A DNA stretch of 41,864 nucleotides from Clostridia bacterium (GCA_017527065.1 JAFXQO010000030.1:1-41864), one strand, 5' to 3'; shown: positions 23,390 to 31,805, counted from the stretch's first letter. Notes: a model not told the origin generated them from the letters alone. Translations and numbers: made by a program.

Positions 23390-25861
23390 TCAGCGGGGCC
23401 GCGCTTCCTCCGCGTACAGCCCCAGCTCGCGAAGGATCTCCTCCGCGTCCTTTAAGGGCTTCACGTAGCCTTCAAGCAGCTTTGCCTTTTCAGCCAGCCC
23501 GCGGGAACGCGGGCTGATGTATATTCTGCACTTTTCCCGGCCGTTCCGCGCTTCCTGGATCAGGTTCAGGGCGGCGGAGTTGCCGTCGAAAGCCAGCAGC
23601 GCCGAAGGCGTCCGCTTGAAAACCTCGTAGGCGAAGCTCTTATACAGGCCCATGCCCGAGCTCTCGATGGACACCATGACGCCCAGGTTCGCCTCGCTCA
23701 GCCGGGCTTTTTCCGCGCGGGTGATCAGTTCGGGCACGATGGCGAACACGCGGAAGCGTCCCTTCGCGCGCCGGACCAGATACCCCTCCTGCGCGGCGAG
23801 CGTATGCCCCACCACGAAGCATGTCCTGGCCGGGTCGGCGTGCGCCAGCAGCCGGTCGATGAAGGCGCAGTCCTCTTCCCGCAGTGGGGAGCGGCGCGCG
23901 CTGCTGTTGAAGCTGCCTCCGCCCACCACGATGGGAAAGAAGCCCGCCGGCAGCGCCGCGATCTGCCGCCTGAGGCCGTCCTCCGCGCGTATCTTATCCG
24001 TGCCCCGCCAGAGGGCGCGGGTGACTTTTTCCTCGTTTTCAAGCCGCCGGTTATAAAACAGCTCCACGTCGCCGCTCTGGGCGTACTCCCGGAAGCGCTC
24101 GCTCTTTGCGTCGAACACGCGGCGGCTCTCCGCCAGGATACCGTCCTCCGCCTCGCGCATGCGCAGGAGTTCCTCATGCGTCAGGCCCAGCAGCTTCTCC
24201 AGGCTCAGCTCCTCGTCGATGGAGTTGGTGCCGTACAGCGCGCCGCCGTCGGTGCCCTGCACGCAGCGGACGCCCGCCTTCAGATACGACCGGAGGGGAT
24301 GCCTGTTCAGGCGGCTCAGGTTGTTCAGGCGCACGTTCGAGGTGATCTGAAACTCCAGCGCCACGCCGCGGCGCTTCATCTCGTCCAGCAGCGCCCTGCC
24401 CCGGGCGCTGCTCAGGTCGCAGGTGTACAGGCCGTGGCCGATGCGCAGCGGGGGCATGGGCTGGCCGGGCGACAGCGCCTCGGTCACGCAGCGGATGCTG
24501 TTGGCGACGTTGTCCCGCAGGCTGTCGTTTTCGCCGGCGTGGATGCGGATGACAAAGCCGGTATTCTCCCCGGCGATGGCCGCCATCTCGCGAATGACGC
24601 CCCTCAGTTCGAGGATGTCGTTGATCTCCTCGCCGATGATGTCGCCGCCGGCTATGTACGGGTCCCCCGCGATGGCGCGCAGGCAGCGCAGGTTCTCGGC
24701 CAGGTAATCGTTCGGCGTCACGCGGTCCCGCACAATGGTCAGCGGGACGCGGCGGATGCCGGCCAGGAAGCGGATGAGCACGCCGGTTTCCCGGGTGACG
24801 CCCGGCATGACCTCGTGGATCTGGCGCAGCTTCGCGGGAAACTCCGCCCGGTTCAGGAGCGACGTATCTGTCATTTCCACGTATTCGACGCCGTGTCTGC
24901 GGTATTCCCGCGCGATCCAGAGCAGCAGGTCCTGATACAGGGTGTTGCCCCGCCAGCGGCCGTCCTCCCGATCGCGGATCATCCTTTCGGCGTAGGCGCG
25001 AACCTCCCTGTCCGGAATGCCGCTGATGTTCACCCCGGCGAACGGCTTCTCCGACGGCCGTCCCTTCGTGAACACGTAGCGGTAAAGATACACCTTCTCG
25101 AGATCGGCGAACACCGCCTGCCCGTCTTTGGGGATGGTCAGCGAGTTGCGGATGCGCTCGATGTTTCCGGCCGCGTCCCGCGGGTTGCCGAGGATGAGGT
25201 CGGCGAAATTGATGAAGGTATAGTCGTCTATGCGGCGCTCGCGGTGCCGGCCTGTCAGGCCCGCCAGACCGGCCTCGCCGAGGCGCGCTTCCGCCTCGAC
25301 TCGGGCCGCCTCCAGCCGCGCCGTCTGTTCGGGGGCGCAGCCGAGTCCCAGCTTTTTTATGTAATAGTACGGATAGCGAATCTGATGCACGATGCCCAGC
25401 GCGATCAGCGCGTCGGGCGGCAGGTTGCCGTTCATGTGGGTATGCAGGTCGGTGCGGAACTTGCAGTCGCTACGGATATAGGTCTTGACGATGGTCTTTT
25501 CAACGCCCAGCCGGTAATCCTTGGTCTGGCTCATGAGCGTCTTGGAAATGGCGGGAATGGAGGCCTTCAGCTCGACCCGGCCGTCCGGGTAGATGTTCGC
25601 GATCTTCGTGTTGCCCAGCCGGAGGATATACATCTTCCGATTGTCGCCGTCCACATAGCAGGGGATTTCGCCGCGTATCACCTTCAGGCCGTTTTCGTCC
25701 TGCGATGTCTCCAGCTCGCACAGCCGGGCGAGGTTGGTGATGAGGTTGCCCGTGCTGTGGTTCGGCGTGCGGATGACGTGGAAAAGCCGCTGGCCATCCA
25801 TGTAGAGATCCACCACAATGTCCTTTTCCCTGTCCAAATAAAACTGCTGAAAAAAGATCAT
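23390..25861 (-). CDS. Large multidomain adenosine-deaminase-like protein
   Basis: 823 residues from the ATG at 25861, which has GGAAGGAGG upstream (the frame reaches 25918). Residues 1-130 form an unrecognised beta-rich domain. About 131-560 is an amidohydrolase-fold adenosine deaminase domain: DLHTHMNGN (zinc His 140 and 142), IRIHAGEND (His441, Glu444), RIGHGLY (475-477), QITSNVRLNNL and GTDGG (Asp537). The acidic pair of classic ADA (TDD) is TDG here. About 640-823 looks like a Rossmann/SLOG-type nucleotide-binding domain (PIVVGGGSFNSS, CFVVGHTLAAQEGYLV, FAIVPE, SSGMGLYKSF). Ordinary ADA is ~340 residues. Large ADA effectors include RdrB of RADAR and CARF-fused Cad1; this could be a relative, but I see no partner ATPase. 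Confidence 0.72.
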   Translation of the reverse strand: MIFFQQFYLDREKDIVVDLYMDGQRLFHVIRTPNHSTGNLITNLARLCELETSQDENGLKVIRGEIPCYVDGDNRKMYILRLGNTKIANIYPDGRVELKASIPAISKTLMSQTKDYRLGVEKTIVKTYIRSDCKFRTDLHTHMNGNLPPDALIALGIVHQIRYPYYYIKKLGLGCAPEQTARLEAARVEAEARLGEAGLAGLTGRHRERRIDDYTFINFADLILGNPRDAAGNIERIRNSLTIPKDGQAVFADLEKVYLYRYVFTKGRPSEKPFAGVNISGIPDREVRAYAERMIRDREDGRWRGNTLYQDLLLWIAREYRRHGVEYVEMTDTSLLNRAEFPAKLRQIHEVMPGVTRETGVLIRFLAGIRRVPLTIVRDRVTPNDYLAENLRCLRAIAGDPYIAGGDIIGEEINDILELRGVIREMAAIAGENTGFVIRIHAGENDSLRDNVANSIRCVTEALSPGQPMPPLRIGHGLYTCDLSSARGRALLDEMKRRGVALEFQITSNVRLNNLSRLNRHPLRSYLKAGVRCVQGTDGGALYGTNSIDEELSLEKLLGLTHEELLRMREAEDGILAESRRVFDAKSERFREYAQSGDVELFYNRRLENEEKVTRALWRGTDKIRAEDGLRRQIAALPAGFFPIVVGGGSFNSSARRSPLREEDCAFIDRLLAHADPARTCFVVGHTLAAQEGYLVRRAKGRFRVFAIVPELITRAEKARLSEANLGVMVSIESSGMGLYKSFAYEVFKRTPSALLAFDGNSAALNLIQEARNGREKCRIYISPRSRGLAEKAKLLEGYVKPLKDAEEILRELGLYAEEARPR

Positions 25862-25908
25862 GCGTCTCCTCCTTCCGCCGGCATGGCGGGCCGTAACGCC
25901 CCGCCTCA

Positions 25909-25937
25909 ATTCTAACACATCGGTCCCGAGAGTTCAA
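25909..25937 (-). promoter_or_regulatory. Sigma-A promoter of the deaminase-like gene
   Basis: Minus strand: -35 TTGAAC (25932-25937), 17-nt spacer, -10 TAGAAT (25909-25914). The ATG at 25861 is about 48 nt downstream. Confidence 0.72.
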
Positions 25938-26063
25938 CGGCCATTTTCATCCGATGGAACAGTATGGCCTTCGCTCTGCTACCTGCACCAAACACGTCTA
26001 AAATATTAACAACCGTCCCCCGCCGCCGGACCCAAAAAGCCGCCTTTCCCGCTTCCCTGCCCC

Positions 26064-26092
26064 TTGCGGGCTTCGGCCGGATATGATATAAT
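26064..26092 (+). promoter_or_regulatory. Sigma-A promoter of the membrane protein-desulfurase-thiI operon
   Basis: -35 TTGCGG (26064-26069), 17-nt spacer, perfect -10 TATAAT (26087-26092). The rest of the 25938-26063 gap shows no recognisable gene or structure. Confidence 0.8.
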
Positions 26093-26129
26093 AGCCACAT
26101 TGATACCGCCATGAAAGGAAGAAATGATA

Positions 26130-26708
26130 ATGGATAATTTCCATGAAGAGGTCGCCTCGAAATATAATAAGACCCCCAACAACATTCTGTACGGCCTGTG
26201 CTGGGCGCTGATGATCTTCTTCGCGCTGCTGGCCATGATGGGCCTCTCCAGCCTCATGTCGCTGCAGTTCTCCATCCCCGCGGTGGTGTATTTCGTGCTG
26301 TTCGGCGGGTTGGCGGCGCTGATCTGGTTCAAGAAGGACAATCTGCGCATCGAATACGACTATACCTTCACAAACGGGGACCTGGACGTGGGCAAGGTTT
26401 TCGGCAACGCCCGCCGCAAGCTCATGACCTCGCTGAGCATGAAGAACGTGGAGATGGCCGGCATGGTCACCCACCAGAGCTTCCAGCGGTTCATGAACGA
26501 CAATTCCGTGAAGAAGCATAACTGGTTCGTCAACCGCGGCGCCAACCTGAGTTACTTCTATTTCCAGAAGGAAAACGCCAAGACCCACCAGAACCTCAAG
26601 CACGTGATCGTGCTCGAACTGTCCGACGAAATGCTCGCCATGCTCAAGCCGTACCTCAAGTTCGGCGTCTGGCAGGGCGAGAACGGCCAGGCCGGCCCGC
26701 GGTTCTGA
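26130..26708 (+). CDS. Small membrane protein with two transmembrane helices (possibly DUF6106-like)
   Basis: About 192 residues. A short N-terminal tail is followed by two hydrophobic helices (about 19-42 and 48-65, LYGLCWALMIFFALLAMM and VVYFVLFGGLAALIWF) and a soluble C-terminal domain (about 70-192) starting RIEYDYTFTNGDLDVGKVF, which resembles pleckstrin-like or bPH membrane-associated folds. I recall similar Clostridia proteins under DUF6106 but cannot confirm this. Two in-frame ATGs (26124 and 26130) share AGGAAG; 26130 has the better spacing. Probably co-transcribed with the cysteine desulfurase gene 39 nt later. Function unknown. Confidence 0.7.
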   Translation: MDNFHEEVASKYNKTPNNILYGLCWALMIFFALLAMMGLSSLMSLQFSIPAVVYFVLFGGLAALIWFKKDNLRIEYDYTFTNGDLDVGKVFGNARRKLMTSLSMKNVEMAGMVTHQSFQRFMNDNSVKKHNWFVNRGANLSYFYFQKENAKTHQNLKHVIVLELSDEMLAMLKPYLKFGVWQGENGQAGPRF

Positions 26709-26712
26709 GAGA

Positions 26713-26730
26713 ATTCCCCATTCCCCATTC
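26713..26730. repeat. Short ATTCCCC heptad tandem
   Basis: Two and a half copies of ATTCCCC lie between two co-directional genes. The heptad period and GGAAT core resemble the GGAATTA arrays further right, so this may be a short diverged member of that family. Confidence 0.4.
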
Positions 26731-26747
26731 ATAAAGGAGTTTGCCCC

Positions 26748-27893
26748 TTGGAAGCATATCTGGACAACAGCGCGACCACCCGCCCGACGGACGGCGTGAT
26801 CGACGCGATGGCGCGCTGCATGAGGGATGGTTTTTACAATCCCTCCTCGCTTTACGCGCCCGCGCTGAACGCTGAAAAAGCCATGCGCGCCTGCCGCGAG
26901 GAACTGGCAGGCGCCCTTTCTGTGCCCGCGAAGGGCATCCTGTTCACCTCTGGCGGCACCGAGGCCAACAACCTGGCGATCATCGGCTCGGTTTCGGCCA
27001 TGCACGGGCCGCAGCATCTGATCGTGTCCGCCGTGGAGCATCCCTCCGTTCTGGAGGCGTTTCACTATCTCGAAGGATTGGGCCACCGGCTGACCGTCCT
27101 GCGCGTGGACGGCGCGGGCCAGCCCGATTGGACGCAGCTGGATGAGGCGCTTTCAGACCCGCCCGCGCTGGTCAGCTGCATGCAGGTCAACAACGAGACC
27201 GGCGCGCTGCCGGATATCCCCCGCCTGGTCAAAGCGGTGCGGGAGAAGGCCCCGAAGGCCCTCATCCACGTGGACGGCGTGCAGGGCTTTCTGCGGGTGC
27301 CCTTCGACGCGCGGCAGGTCGACCTGTATACCATGAGTTCCCATAAAATTCACGGCCCGAAGGGTGTGGGCGCGCTGTACGTGAGAAACGGCGTGCGGCT
27401 CATTCCCCGCCAGCTGGGAGGCGGCCAGGAGGGCGCGCTGCGATCCGGCACCGAAAACACCCCCGGCATCGCGGGCTTCCGGGAAGCGGCGGTCGAAATG
27501 AAGGCCATCCCCGGGTTGTACGACATGCTGATGGAGAAGAAGCGCCTGCTGTGGCGGGAGATGCGGTCCGCTGTGCCGGACGCGCTGCTCAACGGGCCGG
27601 CCCTGGAGGACGGCGCGCCGCATATCGTCAACATCAGCTTCCCGGACGTGCGCGGCGAGGTCATGCTGCACGCGCTGGAGGGCGCGGGCGTATACTGCTC
27701 CACCGGCTCGGCCTGCTCCTCGAAGAAGCGGCACGTCAGCCCCGTGCTGCTGGCGATGGGCCTCTCGCCCGACCGCGCCGAATGGGCGCTGCGCTTCAGC
27801 CTCTCCCCCCACACCACCGACGACGAAATCCGCTACGCCGCACGGCAGGCCGGAGTCCTGCACGCGACGCTCCGGCGGTTCAAAAGGAGATAA
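26748..27893 (+). CDS. Cysteine desulfurase (NifS/IscS family)
   Basis: PLP enzyme that removes sulfur from cysteine as a protein persulfide. 381 residues from a TTG start, chosen because AAAGGAG lies 8 nt upstream and the family N-terminus EAYLDNSATT follows at once. PLP lysine is K200 in SSHKIHGPKG; other contacts are SGGTEANN (68-75), EHPS and HVDGVQG. The persulfide cysteine is C323 in STGSACSSKK. It lies 5 nt before thiI, so sulfur is most likely handed to ThiI for 4-thiouridine in tRNA and possibly for thiamine. Confidence 0.93.
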   Translation: MEAYLDNSATTRPTDGVIDAMARCMRDGFYNPSSLYAPALNAEKAMRACREELAGALSVPAKGILFTSGGTEANNLAIIGSVSAMHGPQHLIVSAVEHPSVLEAFHYLEGLGHRLTVLRVDGAGQPDWTQLDEALSDPPALVSCMQVNNETGALPDIPRLVKAVREKAPKALIHVDGVQGFLRVPFDARQVDLYTMSSHKIHGPKGVGALYVRNGVRLIPRQLGGGQEGALRSGTENTPGIAGFREAAVEMKAIPGLYDMLMEKKRLLWREMRSAVPDALLNGPALEDGAPHIVNISFPDVRGEVMLHALEGAGVYCSTGSACSSKKRHVSPVLLAMGLSPDRAEWALRFSLSPHTTDDEIRYAARQAGVLHATLRRFKRR

Positions 27894-27898
27894 TCATC

Positions 27899-29041
27899 AT
27901 GAGACAGGTACTTCTCGTCCGCTACGGCGAGGTTCATCTGAAGGGCCAGAACAGGCCGTATTTCCTGAGGCGGCTGACGGAAAACGTGAAAAACGCCGTC
28001 GCCCCGCTGGGCGCGGAGGCCTGGCTGTCCGACTCGCGCATCTACGTGGCCGGCATGGCCGATATGGACGAGGCCGTCCGCCGCGTGACGCGCGTTTTCG
28101 GCCTGCACTCGGTCAGCCCCGCCTGGGAGCTGGACAAGGATTATAAGGAAATATCCGCCAAGTGCGTCGAGCTGGCGAAGGACCTCAAGGGCACCTTCAA
28201 GGTGAACGCCCGCCGTTCGGACAAGCGCTTCCCCATGAACTCCCAGGAGCTCAACGCCGAACTGGGCGGCGACATCCTCGAGAGCAATCCCGGCCTGCGC
28301 GTGGACGTGCATAAGCCCGACCACTATATCAGCGTCGAGATTCGCGACCGCGCCTACGTCTATACCGGCGAGATCATGGCCGCGGGCGGCCTGCCCCTCG
28401 GCACCGGCGGCCGCGCCATGCTGCTGCTCTCCGGCGGCATCGACAGTCCCGTGGCGGGCTACCAGATGATGCGGCGCGGCGTGAGCGTCAACGCCGTACA
28501 TTTCTTCTCCTTCCCCTACACCAGCGAGCGCGCGAAGGAAAAGGTGCTGGAGCTGGCGCGGATCGTGGGCGAATACGGCGCGGGCATGAAGGTCTACGTC
28601 GTGCCCTTCACCGACATCCAGCTTCAAATCCACGAGAAATGCCCAGACGAGATGGGCACGCTCATCATGCGGCGCTACATGATGCGCATCGCGAATATCA
28701 TCGCCCGCAAGGACAACGCCAAGGCCCTGGTGACGGGCGAGAGCCTGGGCCAGGTGGCCAGCCAGACCATCGAGGCGCTGGGCTGCACCGACGCCGTGGC
28801 CGAGCTGCCCGTGCTGCGGCCCCTCATCAGCTTCGACAAGCAGGAGATCATCGACATCGCCGAACGCATCGGCACCTACGAGACCTCCAGCCTGCCCTAC
28901 GAGGACTGCTGCACCGTGTTCACCCCCCGCCACCCCATGACCAAGCCCCGCGTCGACGTCGTCGCCCGCGCCGAGGAAGCCCTCGACACCGACGCCCTCG
29001 TCCGCGCCGCAGTGGAGGGAACTGAAGAAATACTGATGTGA
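27899..29041 (+). CDS. thiI: ThiI, tRNA 4-thiouridine synthase (short form)
   Basis: Adenylates U8 of tRNA and inserts sulfur. 380 residues from the ATG at 27899 (GGAG upstream); the open frame extends left into the desulfurase gene but is not used. An N-terminal ferredoxin-like plus THUMP domain (about 1-165) is followed by the PP-loop MLLLSGGIDSPVAGYQMMRRG (SGGIDS at 178-183) and GESLGQVASQTIEAL. It lacks the C-terminal rhodanese domain of the E. coli enzyme, as usual in Bacillota, so the sulfur must come from the partner desulfurase encoded 5 nt upstream. Confidence 0.95.
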   Translation: MRQVLLVRYGEVHLKGQNRPYFLRRLTENVKNAVAPLGAEAWLSDSRIYVAGMADMDEAVRRVTRVFGLHSVSPAWELDKDYKEISAKCVELAKDLKGTFKVNARRSDKRFPMNSQELNAELGGDILESNPGLRVDVHKPDHYISVEIRDRAYVYTGEIMAAGGLPLGTGGRAMLLLSGGIDSPVAGYQMMRRGVSVNAVHFFSFPYTSERAKEKVLELARIVGEYGAGMKVYVVPFTDIQLQIHEKCPDEMGTLIMRRYMMRIANIIARKDNAKALVTGESLGQVASQTIEALGCTDAVAELPVLRPLISFDKQEIIDIAERIGTYETSSLPYEDCCTVFTPRHPMTKPRVDVVARAEEALDTDALVRAAVEGTEEILM

Positions 29042-29071
29042 TTGTTTCTATTGTTTTGATTGTGCGGAGCC

Positions 29072-29205
29072 AAATTAGGAATTAGGAATTTGGAATTAGG
29101 AATGATAGTTTGTCTGAAACGCGCCTGCGGCGCGTTGGACGGCTTCACTCCGGTTCCTTTCAACCAAAATACAATTCCTAATTCCTAATTCCCAATTCCT
29201 AATTT
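29072..29205. repeat. Inverted pair of GGAATTA-heptad repeat elements
   Basis: The left arm (29073-29103) is a run of GGAATTA-like heptads; the right arm (29173-29205) is the same in reverse complement. Next to each array is a related tail (left AGTTTGTCTGAAA; right, reversed, TATTTTGGTTGAAAGGA). A perfect hairpin AACGCGCC-TGC-GGCGCGTT (29118-29136) sits between them. The whole could fold into one long stem-loop. It fills the gap between thiI and the CBS-protein gene. Confidence 0.8.
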
Positions 29206-29224
29206 ATTGGAGAGTGATTGTTCA

Positions 29225-30475
29225 ATGGAACCTGGCGGTATAGGCATTATTCTGGCGCTTTTTGTACTGCTCGCGCTGAGCGCGTTCTTTTCGTCCACGG
29301 AGACAGCGTTCTCCTCGGTCAGCCACACACGGCTCAAATCCCGCGCGAAGCTGGGCGACAGGCGGGCGCAGCTGGCGCTCGACCAAGCCGAGGACTATGA
29401 CCGGCTGCTGTCCACCATCCTGATCGGCAATAACATCGTCAACATCCTGGCCTCGTCGCTGGCGACGGTCGAGTTCGTGTTCTTTTACAAGGACGCGGGC
29501 GTCACCATCTCGACGGCGGTCATGACCGTGCTGGTGCTGATCTTCGGCGAGATCTCCCCCAAGACGCTGGCGAAGGACCGCGCCGAGCAGATGACCGTGG
29601 CGGTCGCGCCGGCAGTCAGGCTGATCGTGAAGCTGTTCACCCCGCTCACGTGGATCTTCATGCAGTGGCGAAAGCTGCTGCTGCGCCTCTTCCCCACCCC
29701 GGAAGACAAGGGCATGGCCGAGGAAGAGCTGCTCACCATCGTGGACGAGGCCGAGCAGGAGGGCGAGATCGACGAGCATGAAAGCGACCTGATTCGTTCC
29801 GCCATTGAATTCGACGACCTGAGCGCCGAGGACATCCTCACCCACCGGGTGGACATCGTGGCGCTGGACGTCAGCATGACCATGGACGAGGCCGAAGCCG
29901 TGTTCCGCGAGAACACGTTCTCCCGCCTGCCCGTCTATGAGGACAATATCGACGACATCGTGGGCATCATCCACGAGAAGGATTTCTTCAACAACCGCAG
30001 CGCGAAATCCCTGCGGGAGCTCATGCACCCGCCCATGTTCGTCACCCCCGGCGCTAAGCTGAGCGACCTGTTGCGCATGCTGCAAAAGAACAAGACGCAC
30101 ATGGCCGTCGTTTCGGACGAATACGGCGGCACCATGGGCCTTCTGACACTGGAGGACATTCTGGAAGAGCTGGTGGGCGAAATCTACGACGAACACGACG
30201 AGATCGTGGAGGAGTTCAAAAAGCTGCCGGACGGCAGCTACCAGATCGACGCAGGCGCGGAACTTGAGAACATGCAGGAGCTGTTCGGCTTCACCGGCGA
30301 GTCGGACGCCGCCACCGTTTCCGGCTGGGTGGTCGAGCAGTTGGGCCGCATCCCCGCCGTGGGCGACAGCTTCACCTATGAAAACCTGGCCGTCACCGTG
30401 ACGCAGGTGGAGGCCACGAAGGTGCTGGAAATCAACGTGCGAAAGATCGAGCCGGAAAAGGAGGAGGCAAAGTGA
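29225..30475 (+). CDS. CorC/HlyC-family membrane protein with CNNM and CBS domains
   Basis: 416 residues. The N-terminal DUF21/CNNM membrane domain (about 1-135) contains FFSSTETAFSSVS, ILIGNNIVNILASS and FGEISPKTLAKD. A CBS pair (about 205-330: ILTHRVDIVALD, FSRLPVYEDNIDDIVGII, AVVSDEYGGTMGLLTLED) and a C-terminal CorC_HlyC domain (about 345-410) follow. Members are linked to magnesium or cobalt export or resistance. A TTG at 29207 is in frame, but the ATG at 29225 starts the membrane domain; its GGAG is 12 nt upstream, so translation may be modest. The stop overlaps the next gene's start. Confidence 0.92.
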   Translation: MEPGGIGIILALFVLLALSAFFSSTETAFSSVSHTRLKSRAKLGDRRAQLALDQAEDYDRLLSTILIGNNIVNILASSLATVEFVFFYKDAGVTISTAVMTVLVLIFGEISPKTLAKDRAEQMTVAVAPAVRLIVKLFTPLTWIFMQWRKLLLRLFPTPEDKGMAEEELLTIVDEAEQEGEIDEHESDLIRSAIEFDDLSAEDILTHRVDIVALDVSMTMDEAEAVFRENTFSRLPVYEDNIDDIVGIIHEKDFFNNRSAKSLRELMHPPMFVTPGAKLSDLLRMLQKNKTHMAVVSDEYGGTMGLLTLEDILEELVGEIYDEHDEIVEEFKKLPDGSYQIDAGAELENMQELFGFTGESDAATVSGWVVEQLGRIPAVGDSFTYENLAVTVTQVEATKVLEINVRKIEPEKEEAK

Positions 30476-30924
30476 AGGGCGTCACCATCCGCGAGGCCGC
30501 GCTCACCGGCGACGTGTTGGAAGCGCTCATCGCCCTCTCCGGCGACTGGGCGGCGGAGAACAGCTGCCACGGCTACCGCCCCAACGCGCGGGAAGACATC
30601 GAGGGCCGGCGCGTCTTCCTGGCCGAGGACGGCGGGCGTATCGCCGGATACCTTTTCGGCAAGCCGTTCCAATCGGAGAAGGCCAGCTCCATCATGCCGG
30701 ACGGCACGCCGTGCTTCGAGGTGGAGGAATTGTACGTCGTGCCGGAAATGCGCTCGAAGGGCGTTGGCAAGGCGCTGATGGCCGCCGCGGAGGCGGCCGT
30801 GAAGGGCGAGGCGGATTTCGTCATGCTCAGCACGGCCACGAAGAACTGGCGGGCCATACTGCATTTCTACATCGACGAGGTGGGAATGGACTTCTGGAGC
30901 GCGAGGCTGTTCAAGAAAATATGA
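30472..30924 (+). CDS. GNAT-family N-acetyltransferase
   Basis: 150 residues. The acetyl-CoA site motif is clear: VEELYVVPEMRSKGVGKALM (about 83-102, with the RxxGxGxxL pattern), preceded by the beta-strand RIAGYLFGKPF. It starts with GTG overlapping the stop of the CBS-protein gene (GTGA) and has GGAGGAGG upstream, so it is translationally coupled. The substrate cannot be told from sequence. Confidence 0.9.
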   Translation: MKGVTIREAALTGDVLEALIALSGDWAAENSCHGYRPNAREDIEGRRVFLAEDGGRIAGYLFGKPFQSEKASSIMPDGTPCFEVEELYVVPEMRSKGVGKALMAAAEAAVKGEADFVMLSTATKNWRAILHFYIDEVGMDFWSARLFKKI

Positions 30925-30941
30925 TATTCGGAGGGGTACAG

Positions 30942-31673
30942 ATGAAAAAACTCGTCCTTGCTATCCTGCTGGTCGCGCTGCTCACGCCTTGCGCCTTGGC
31001 GGAAACAACGCCGGAGGCATCGTTAGATGAAAAGCTGACCGCTATGGCCCAGGATGCGGCTGAAAAGATGACTGAACTGTGCGGCACCGACAGCTATATT
31101 CAGATCTATTTCAACGATTCTGAGGTTCTGGAAACTGCAAAGGGGTGGGCCGGCGATTGGGCGAAGCGGGAGAACTGTCGCCGCGCCGCCGTAGCCTTTA
31201 TCAGGCAGGACGCAGTGGAAGCGCTTATCCCCTCCCTGCTGGCGTCTCAGAATATGGATGAACTCACGCCCTATGGCGATTACATCGCCGCGCGTTTTCT
31301 CCAGTCGCTGCCGTCCATGCTGAACGGCTTTTACGGCGCCGCCTGGCTGGCGTCCACCACCGTTATAACTTGGTCCGACATCCAAGTGCTGGACGGTCTT
31401 GAGCCCGGCTATGCCTACGTGCTGCTGGACTATTTCGGCTCAGATCATCCGCTGGTGCTGGCCTTCTTCCGCATTCAGGAAAACGGCGCTGTTTCAATGA
31501 CCGCTTTATTCGTGCACGCTGGCGAATACACGGATATCGCCTTTGCCGCGGCGGACGCTTCGATCAATCTGCACAAATTGGTTTCCGACAAACTGGCTGA
31601 TCAAGAGCCCGATCTTGCAAAGGCCGTTCTGACTGCGCTGGACGAAATCAGCCTCACGGAAGTCTACTATTGA
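30942..31673 (+). CDS. Secreted protein of unknown function
   Basis: 243 residues. The signal peptide MKKLVLAILLVALLTPCALAE is cleaved at about ALA-E22. The mature part is helical, with no motif that I recognise (for example MDELTPYGDYIAARFLQSLPSM and VLLDYFGSDHPLVLAFFRI). Paired aromatic and acidic residues suggest a globular extracytoplasmic domain. GGAGGGG precedes the ATG, which lies 17 nt after the acetyltransferase stop; a strong terminator closes the unit. Its base composition appears somewhat less GC-rich than its neighbours. Confidence 0.78.
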   Translation: MKKLVLAILLVALLTPCALAETTPEASLDEKLTAMAQDAAEKMTELCGTDSYIQIYFNDSEVLETAKGWAGDWAKRENCRRAAVAFIRQDAVEALIPSLLASQNMDELTPYGDYIAARFLQSLPSMLNGFYGAAWLASTTVITWSDIQVLDGLEPGYAYVLLDYFGSDHPLVLAFFRIQENGAVSMTALFVHAGEYTDIAFAAADASINLHKLVSDKLADQEPDLAKAVLTALDEISLTEVYY

Positions 31674-31702
31674 TACGTTCATTTTGCGTTTCCCTGGATG
31701 GC

Positions 31703-31727
31703 GCTCCCCTGGACGGGGAGCTTTTTT
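31703..31727 (+). terminator. Rho-independent terminator after the secreted-protein gene
   Basis: Perfect 7-bp stem GCTCCCC/GGGGAGC with a 5-nt loop, directly followed by six T. It is 30 nt after the stop codon. Confidence 0.92.
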
Positions 31728-31796
31728 ATTTGCGAACACCTGTTTGTTAAATGATTGCTCACCGGCCTTTCGGGGGATGAAACGGCGCGGGAACTG

Positions 31797-31805
31797 TGCT
31801 ATAAT
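31797..31805 (+). promoter_or_regulatory. Extended -10 promoter of uvrB
   Basis: TGCTATAAT is a perfect extended -10 element. The expected -35 position (31777-31782, ATGAAA) is poor, as allowed for extended -10 promoters. I saw no clear LexA (Bacillus-type GAAC-N4-GTTC) box between 31740 and 31850. Confidence 0.7.

Noticed and set aside
23495-23516. Perfect 9-bp hairpin with GGAA loop as a terminator for the plus-strand Gfo/Idh gene
   Set aside because: It lies 115 nt past the stop, inside the deaminase-like coding region, and has no T-tract; compositional chance in GC-rich coding DNA is likely.
23804-25915. 703-codon plus-strand frame opposite the deaminase-like gene
   Set aside because: Antisense shadow. 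The minus strand has a promoter, a ribosome site and conserved ADA motifs.
25919-26112. 66-codon minus-strand frame in the gap before the membrane-protein operon
   Set aside because: No ribosome site or family resemblance, and it overlaps the promoters at 25909-25937 and 26064-26092.
29072-29205. Heptad arrays considered as a CRISPR array
   Set aside because: The period is 7 nt with no spacers of constant length; arms are inverted copies, not repeat-spacer units.
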